64,000 bases of DNA. Origin: Nosema muscidifuracis (lineage: Eukaryota > Microsporidia > Nosematidae). The stretch is from NCBI GenBank assembly GCA_028335825.1, contig JAIOKI010000012.1, forward strand, positions 248,001 to 312,000, in the 5' to 3' direction. Below, piece after piece: positions 59,348 through 64,000 of this stretch. The translations under genes were made by a program, and so were the position numbers. Position 1 is the first letter of the stretch. Every line of letters begins with the position of its first letter. The notes beneath the pieces are model-generated. The model was not told the origin of the DNA. It saw only the letters and a list, made by a program, of their open reading frames with translations, and ran no database searches.

Positions 59348-61873
59348 TTAATTAATTTTATGATATTTTTTCATTAATTCTATTTCTTCTTTATATTTAT
59401 ACTTACTACATATTTCATTATATTTATCTATATTGTAATTATCTAATAAAGGATATGATCTTACCATTAACTTAATAAATTTATAATTATCCTTATATTT
59501 ATCAAGTATATTTAAATATTTAATACTCATCTTCAAAATATTTAATATTTTGATTACTAAATTAAGATTATCTTCATTATTTAATATAACTAACATTCTC
59601 ATCATTTCATGTGTATTAGATATTTTAATATATTCTAGTACAACATTCTTACCATAAAAATCTAATTCTTCGTATATTATCATACTATAAAGATGTAATT
59701 TTTCATTTTTTTGTAAAATATTTCTTATTATTTTTATTATAGAAAGGTCTCCTTCTTTTTTTAATCTATTCAAAAGTTCTTTAATATAAATTTCTTTAAG
59801 TATTAATCCTTCATTGACGAATTTATTTAATCTATTTATGTCATATAAAATCAAGTCACTGATTATATTTTTTGCATGAGTATCTGTGACGTATTTAATA
59901 AATTTATAATTTGTTGATTTGTATTTCATTGTTATGTATTCATAATCTATAATAAAATTCTTAACAAAAGATTTATAACTTCTTTTTTTCATATATCTTC
60001 TTAAATATAAAATATTAGATGAACATTTTTCTTTAATTTCTTCCTTCTTATCATTTGTAATTTTAGTTCTTATAATATTTATTTTGTATCTCTTTGGAAT
60101 ATTATTAGAAATATTTTCTTTATCAGGTATACTTAAAATAATATCAGATATTTTTTCTTTTTCTTTTTTATTATCTAAATATTTCTTGAATTTATTAACT
60201 ATTTCATTTGAATAAATTTCTTTCTGATTTCTGTATACATAAGATAAATAATAATTCATACCACATGTACATTCTTTTATATTTAATTTATTTATAAAAT
60301 CTTGTACTTCTTGAATAGGTTCTTTACAAAAATATTTTATAAAATATTTATCTACTTTATTAAATATTTTATCTTTCTTTTTATTACATAAACAATCTAT
60401 AAATATTGAATGATCTTTTGTAAATCTATTTAGTAAATAAATTATAAAAATATTTTTATATTTATTTTCCATTATTTTGTAATATAACATATCTAAATAT
60501 TTTTTAGTTTTTAATTTACTTGTATGATATTCACTAATTAAACTTATAATTTCATTAGAAATTTGTTCTCCTTTATAAGTATATTTATATGAAATAATAT
60601 CTTTCTTATTAATAAATGTATTAAAAAAATCTTCTTTTAAATTCAATATATTTTCTATGTCATATTCCTTATTATTATTAATTAATCCATTTAGTGTAAA
60701 TTCCCTAATAATCATATTAAATGAGTCATTTATAATATTTTTGTCATTTGTAATATTTTTGTTGTCATTAATATTTTTATCATTAAGGATATTATCATTA
60801 ATATTTTTATCATTAAAGTTATCATTAATATTTTTATCATTATTTTTATTATCAAATTTGTTATCATTAATATCATCAGTATTAAGTATTTTGTTATCAT
60901 TATTTTTATCATTTTTGCTATCACTTAATAATCGATATTTCTTTATTATTTTTGTATATATATTATCATTATTTAATAAAAAATCTATTTCTTGATCACT
61001 AATACTAAAATCTTTAGGTTCATGATACCATTTAATAACTTTACTATATAAAGAATATTCTTTTTTTATAATATTAGTATCATTTAAAATAAAAGACTTA
61101 TTATGATAATTAAGAATCATTAATTCTTCACTAAGTTGATAATCAATATTTATATTATTCTTAATTAATAAATAATATGAATATGGATTATATTTTTTAG
61201 GAGATATTATATATTCATTATTAATCTTTAAAATATATCCATCTATTTCTAATTCATATTTACCAAATATATTTTCAATATAATATTGTACTTGATAATC
61301 TGTATTAATATTATTTATAAGAAATAACAATCTTATTTCTTTATCTACTAAATGATCAATTAAAAAAGTTTTCTTATAAAAATAGTAAGGAAGAAATACA
61401 TAAAAAAGATAAGAAAGATTTTCTATAAAATTATCTAAAGATATCTCATTACGTATAAAATATTCACCAATAAGCATAGATAAAATTTTATCTTTACCAA
61501 ATATCTCAATAATATCTTCTATATTCATATCTATAATAAGATATTTAAGAATATCATAAGTAAATTCATTTGGTTCATTTAAAAAACTTTGAATTAATTC
61601 ATTTATGCATTCCATTTTTTTATTTGTATTTTCTGATTTATTCAAATAATATTTTATAACAAAATACATGGCATAATGGTAAAGATTTTTACCAGTAGAT
61701 ATTTTTATATTCCGAATATAATAATCTTCATCATTAGTATCTAATATATTTGTATTTTCTAATATATTTGTATTTTCTAATTTATTTTTAGTATCTATGT
61801 CTTCTAAATATTCTGTGTATGTTTTATAAATCTTCAATGGTTTAAATTTAAAAAAATCGTTAAGTAAAATCAT
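59348..61873 (-). CDS. Large helical protein with N/D-rich insert, function unknown
   Basis: 841 residues from the ATG at 61873, chosen because TACCCCTCAATG gives the C-run; the open frame extends four codons further without an ATG. The chain is almost all helical and rich in Lys, Ile, Asn and Tyr, with paired helices toward the C-terminus (for example IKIIRNILQKNEKLHLYSM and VIKILNILKMSIKYLNIL) like an alpha-solenoid. Residues about 325-375 are a low-complexity NDNK/NINDN insert. CTCGMNYYLSYVYRNQ holds a lone CxC. No signal peptide or membrane segment. I do not recognise the family; trafficking or nuclear-pore scaffolds have such folds, but this is only a shape argument. Confidence 0.65.
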   Translation of the reverse strand: MILLNDFFKFKPLKIYKTYTEYLEDIDTKNKLENTNILENTNILDTNDEDYYIRNIKISTGKNLYHYAMYFVIKYYLNKSENTNKKMECINELIQSFLNEPNEFTYDILKYLIIDMNIEDIIEIFGKDKILSMLIGEYFIRNEISLDNFIENLSYLFYVFLPYYFYKKTFLIDHLVDKEIRLLFLINNINTDYQVQYYIENIFGKYELEIDGYILKINNEYIISPKKYNPYSYYLLIKNNINIDYQLSEELMILNYHNKSFILNDTNIIKKEYSLYSKVIKWYHEPKDFSISDQEIDFLLNNDNIYTKIIKKYRLLSDSKNDKNNDNKILNTDDINDNKFDNKNNDKNINDNFNDKNINDNILNDKNINDNKNITNDKNIINDSFNMIIREFTLNGLINNNKEYDIENILNLKEDFFNTFINKKDIISYKYTYKGEQISNEIISLISEYHTSKLKTKKYLDMLYYKIMENKYKNIFIIYLLNRFTKDHSIFIDCLCNKKKDKIFNKVDKYFIKYFCKEPIQEVQDFINKLNIKECTCGMNYYLSYVYRNQKEIYSNEIVNKFKKYLDNKKEKEKISDIILSIPDKENISNNIPKRYKINIIRTKITNDKKEEIKEKCSSNILYLRRYMKKRSYKSFVKNFIIDYEYITMKYKSTNYKFIKYVTDTHAKNIISDLILYDINRLNKFVNEGLILKEIYIKELLNRLKKEGDLSIIKIIRNILQKNEKLHLYSMIIYEELDFYGKNVVLEYIKISNTHEMMRMLVILNNEDNLNLVIKILNILKMSIKYLNILDKYKDNYKFIKLMVRSYPLLDNYNIDKYNEICSKYKYKEEIELMKKYHKIN

Positions 61874-61876
61874 TGA

Positions 61877-61880
61877 GGGG
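61877..61880 (-). promoter_or_regulatory. CCCC start motif of the gene at 61873
   Basis: Four C bases on the minus strand lie three bases before the ATG, the same spacing as at the CHK1-like gene. It decides the start. Confidence 0.65.
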
Positions 61881-61899
61881 TACAATAAAAAATAGATTT

Positions 61900-62395
61900 A
61901 ATTTTTATGTATTGAAATTATAGATTTACTTTTTATGTATTAAAATTATAGATTCACATTTTATGTATTGAAATTATAGATTCACTTTTATGTATTGAAA
62001 TTATAGATTAACTTTTATGTATTGAAAATATATATTTAATTTTTATGTATTGAAAATATAGATTTACTTTTATGTATTGAAAATAAAGATTTAATTTTTA
62101 TGTATTAAAGATATAAATTTAATTTTTATGTATTAAAAATAATAGATTAACTTTTTATTTATTGAAATTATAAATTTACTTTTTATGTATTAAAATAATA
62201 GATTCACTTTTATGTATTAAAATAATAGATTCACTTTTATGTATTAAAATAATAGATTCACTTTTATGTATTAAAATAATAGATTTACTTTTTATGTATT
62301 AAAATTATAGATTTACTTTTTATGTATTAAAATTATAAATTTACTTTTTATGTATTAAAATTATAGATTTACTTTTTATGTATTTAATCACCTTT
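61900..62395. repeat. Minisatellite, about 27-bp unit, roughly 18 copies
   Basis: Units of TTTATGTATTAAAATAATAG plus ATTCACT fill the 500-base spacer; several in the middle (about 62180-62290) are identical. The longest tandem array in the window. Confidence 0.9.
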
Positions 62396-62521
62396 TAAAA
62401 AAGAGATCAGAATGTAAATTTATTTATCAATTGAAATTTTATAATATATATTTATGATAAATTTGACTGGTGTTTTGTTTACTTATTTTCTAATAAAAAT
62501 TTTACTATAAAACATTTATTC

Positions 62522-63295
62522 CTAAAATCTACTATGATCTATCATAAACAAAGATGCCATAAACATCATACAAGTTCTACTATAATGAGTCATAGTTCTA
62601 GAATAATTTCTATTATTTTTTATAAAAACCTTACTTATAGTCTGTAAGAAAAATACTGTGCTAAGAATAAACAAGACTTCACTATTATTTGTAATTATCA
62701 ATATAGTTAATGCTAATATTTTTATAATATCATCTCTAGATATTTTAATATTCTTTATCTTTTCTAAAATATCATTAAAATTTATAACTTTTTTTCTATT
62801 TTTTATTAAATATCTCTTATTATCTTTTATAAATGTCTGGTTAGAATTTACTTCTAAAATAGCACCTGAACCTTTTAATTTGATTTTAATCTTATTTTCA
62901 TTATTTATTTTTAATTCTTTATTATCTGTTTTATTGTCATTATTTATTTTATTGTCATTATTTTCATTATTTATTTTTAATTCTTTATTATCTGTTTTAT
63001 TATTTACTTTTTCATTTTCTATGGTTATATTTTCTAATATAATATTTTTTTCTTTTTCAATTTCTTCTTTGTTTACAAATGTAGTTTCAAAAGTAAATTT
63101 AATAGAAAGAGACCCAAAGGAAGATATAAATTCATCATCATTAACCAGATAATTTTTATAAAAAATCATAATATTATCTTTATCTATATTTATATTGGTA
63201 GTAAGATATTCTTTAATATCATTTATTGTATGTAAATTATTTCCTTCAGTATAAAATTTATATTTACCATCTTTTGAAATTATTTCTATTTTCAT
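62522..63295 (-). CDS. Membrane-anchored ubiquitin-like-domain protein
   Basis: 257 residues. Residues 1-70 fit a ubiquitin-like fold: MKIEIISKDGKYKFYTEG, TINDIKEYLTTNINIDKD, then NIMIFYKNYLVNDDEFISSF. A low-complexity Asn/Lys/Asp insert with repeats (NKTDNKELKINNEN twice) follows at about 96-135, then a basic region, and a hydrophobic stretch (IIKILALTILIITNNSEVLF and ILSTVFFLQTISKVFI), probably one or two membrane segments. An N-terminal UBL with C-terminal membrane segments resembles HERP/Dsc3-type ER-degradation factors, but no specific family is shown. The start follows TTACCCTCAAGCATG. Confidence 0.6.
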   Translation of the reverse strand: MKIEIISKDGKYKFYTEGNNLHTINDIKEYLTTNINIDKDNIMIFYKNYLVNDDEFISSFGSLSIKFTFETTFVNKEEIEKEKNIILENITIENEKVNNKTDNKELKINNENNDNKINNDNKTDNKELKINNENKIKIKLKGSGAILEVNSNQTFIKDNKRYLIKNRKKVINFNDILEKIKNIKISRDDIIKILALTILIITNNSEVLFILSTVFFLQTISKVFIKNNRNYSRTMTHYSRTCMMFMASLFMIDHSRF

Positions 63296-64000
63296 GCTTG
63301 AGGGTAAGAATAAAATATTATTTATATTTTTAATAATAAATTAAAATAAAAAATAAAGGAGTTAAACTTTTCATTGGTTAGTATGTTTATGACCAATTGT
63401 AAATAAAAAAATTATTTTGAGTTAATTAAACTAATAAAATATTTTTTTTTATTTTTTTGTATCCTGTTAAGGTAAATACTATTTAAAAATAATTTGTTAA
63501 TTTTGATTAGAAATGAGATAATAAATTTTATTTGTTGAATAAATATTTATCTTTATTAAATAATTAATATAGAAAAGTCAAATTATTTAATACTTTCTAA
63601 TATTAAATTTAAAGTTATTATAAATAATAGAATATTAAACTAATATTATAGATTAATATAATAAAATATTAAACTAGTTATAGATTAATATAATAGATAA
63701 TAAAATATTAAACTAGTTATAGATTAATATAATAGATATTAAACTAGTATTATATATTTACCAATTACCTAACTATAATTATATATATACCAATTACCTA
63801 ACCTATTAGAATAAAATTTAAATAGTATTATATATTACCTATTATAATAAAATTTAACTAGTATTATATATATAATAACTATATATTAAGTAATAAGAAT
63901 ATAAGTATGATTAATTAAATATTTATTTTTTATTGCTTAATATTTGTATAAACAACTTCAATAAAGATACTTACTTTTAATAATTTAGTTAATATTATTT
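63296..64000. other. A/T-rich end region with short tandem repeats
   Basis: No gene. Repeats of ATTAAACTAGTTATAGATTA with AATATAATAGATA (about 63630-63760) and of TATATACCAATTACCTAAC (63755-63805) are present. Upstream sequence for the UBL gene lies at its left end. Confidence 0.55.

Noticed and set aside
60657-60995. Leu/Ser-rich frames opposite the large helical gene (and at 62658-63152)
   Set aside because: They are antisense shadows of N/D/K-rich coding repeats, with no start signal.
19645-62395. Tandem arrays considered as possible CRISPR
   Set aside because: Units are contiguous or A/T slippage repeats without unique spacers, in a eukaryotic context.
1-64000. Search for tRNA genes and spliceosomal introns
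   Set aside because: No TTCRA-type T-loop with a matching acceptor stem was seen in the spacers, and the recognised core genes read through without needing introns.

Overview
The window looks like a chromosome piece of a large-genome, very A/T-rich microsporidian (an intracellular fungal-lineage parasite). Four things point there. The genes are eukaryotic but intronless and shortened. Several core proteins have compact eukaryotic forms: tandem-fused phosphofructokinase, ribosomal protein uS11/RPS14, CHK1 kinase, a MutS homologue and URM1. About fourteen genes start just downstream of a short C-run (ACCC or CCCC), which is the CCC-type start signal known in microsporidia. Many lineage-specific proteins carry signal peptides. 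By eye roughly four in five bases are A or T. No rRNA, tRNA or CRISPR array was recognised. The species cannot be named from sequence alone.

Layout. Positions 1-3715 hold three head-to-tail copies of a LINE retrotransposon; the first has a long open reverse-transcriptase frame that runs in from outside the window. Positions 3772-21872 are a core-gene block: MSH4-like MutS, a WD-type propeller resembling UTP4, CHK1, a repetitive secreted protein, a membrane-anchored kinase, a small zinc protein resembling RNase P Rpr2, RPS14, PFK, a zinc-ribbon/helical protein, a hypothetical protein and ribose-5-phosphate isomerase. A decayed Gag-Pro remnant lies at 8.5-9.6 kb. Positions 22.7-26.1 kb carry two related proteins with a BTB/Skp1-like front and leucine-rich repeats behind.

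Positions 26-58 kb form a different compartment. It is gene-poor, rich in transposon fossils and segmental duplications, and almost every gene encodes a predicted secreted or membrane protein with no recognised family: a cysteine-rich type I protein with three 34-residue repeats, a three-copy family of 296-residue secreted proteins (39.4, 43.9 and 56.4 kb), a probable distant relative of that family (37.5 kb), a membrane protein (46.3 kb) and a long acidic repeat protein (50.8-54.1 kb). Between them lie two related fossils of an R2-like LINE, a broken Ty3/Gypsy element with unusually short terminal repeats, a solo copy of that terminal repeat and a compact G/C-rich insertion.

Positions 58.2-64 kb return to core-type genes: URM1, a three-finger C2H2 protein, a large helical protein with an N/D-rich insert and a membrane-anchored ubiquitin-like protein. 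Spacers between core genes are short and often built of minisatellites; spacers in the secreted-protein compartment are kilobases long. The contrast resembles a two-speed genome, with housekeeping genes in compact islands and host-facing paralogues duplicating and recombining among mobile-element debris.
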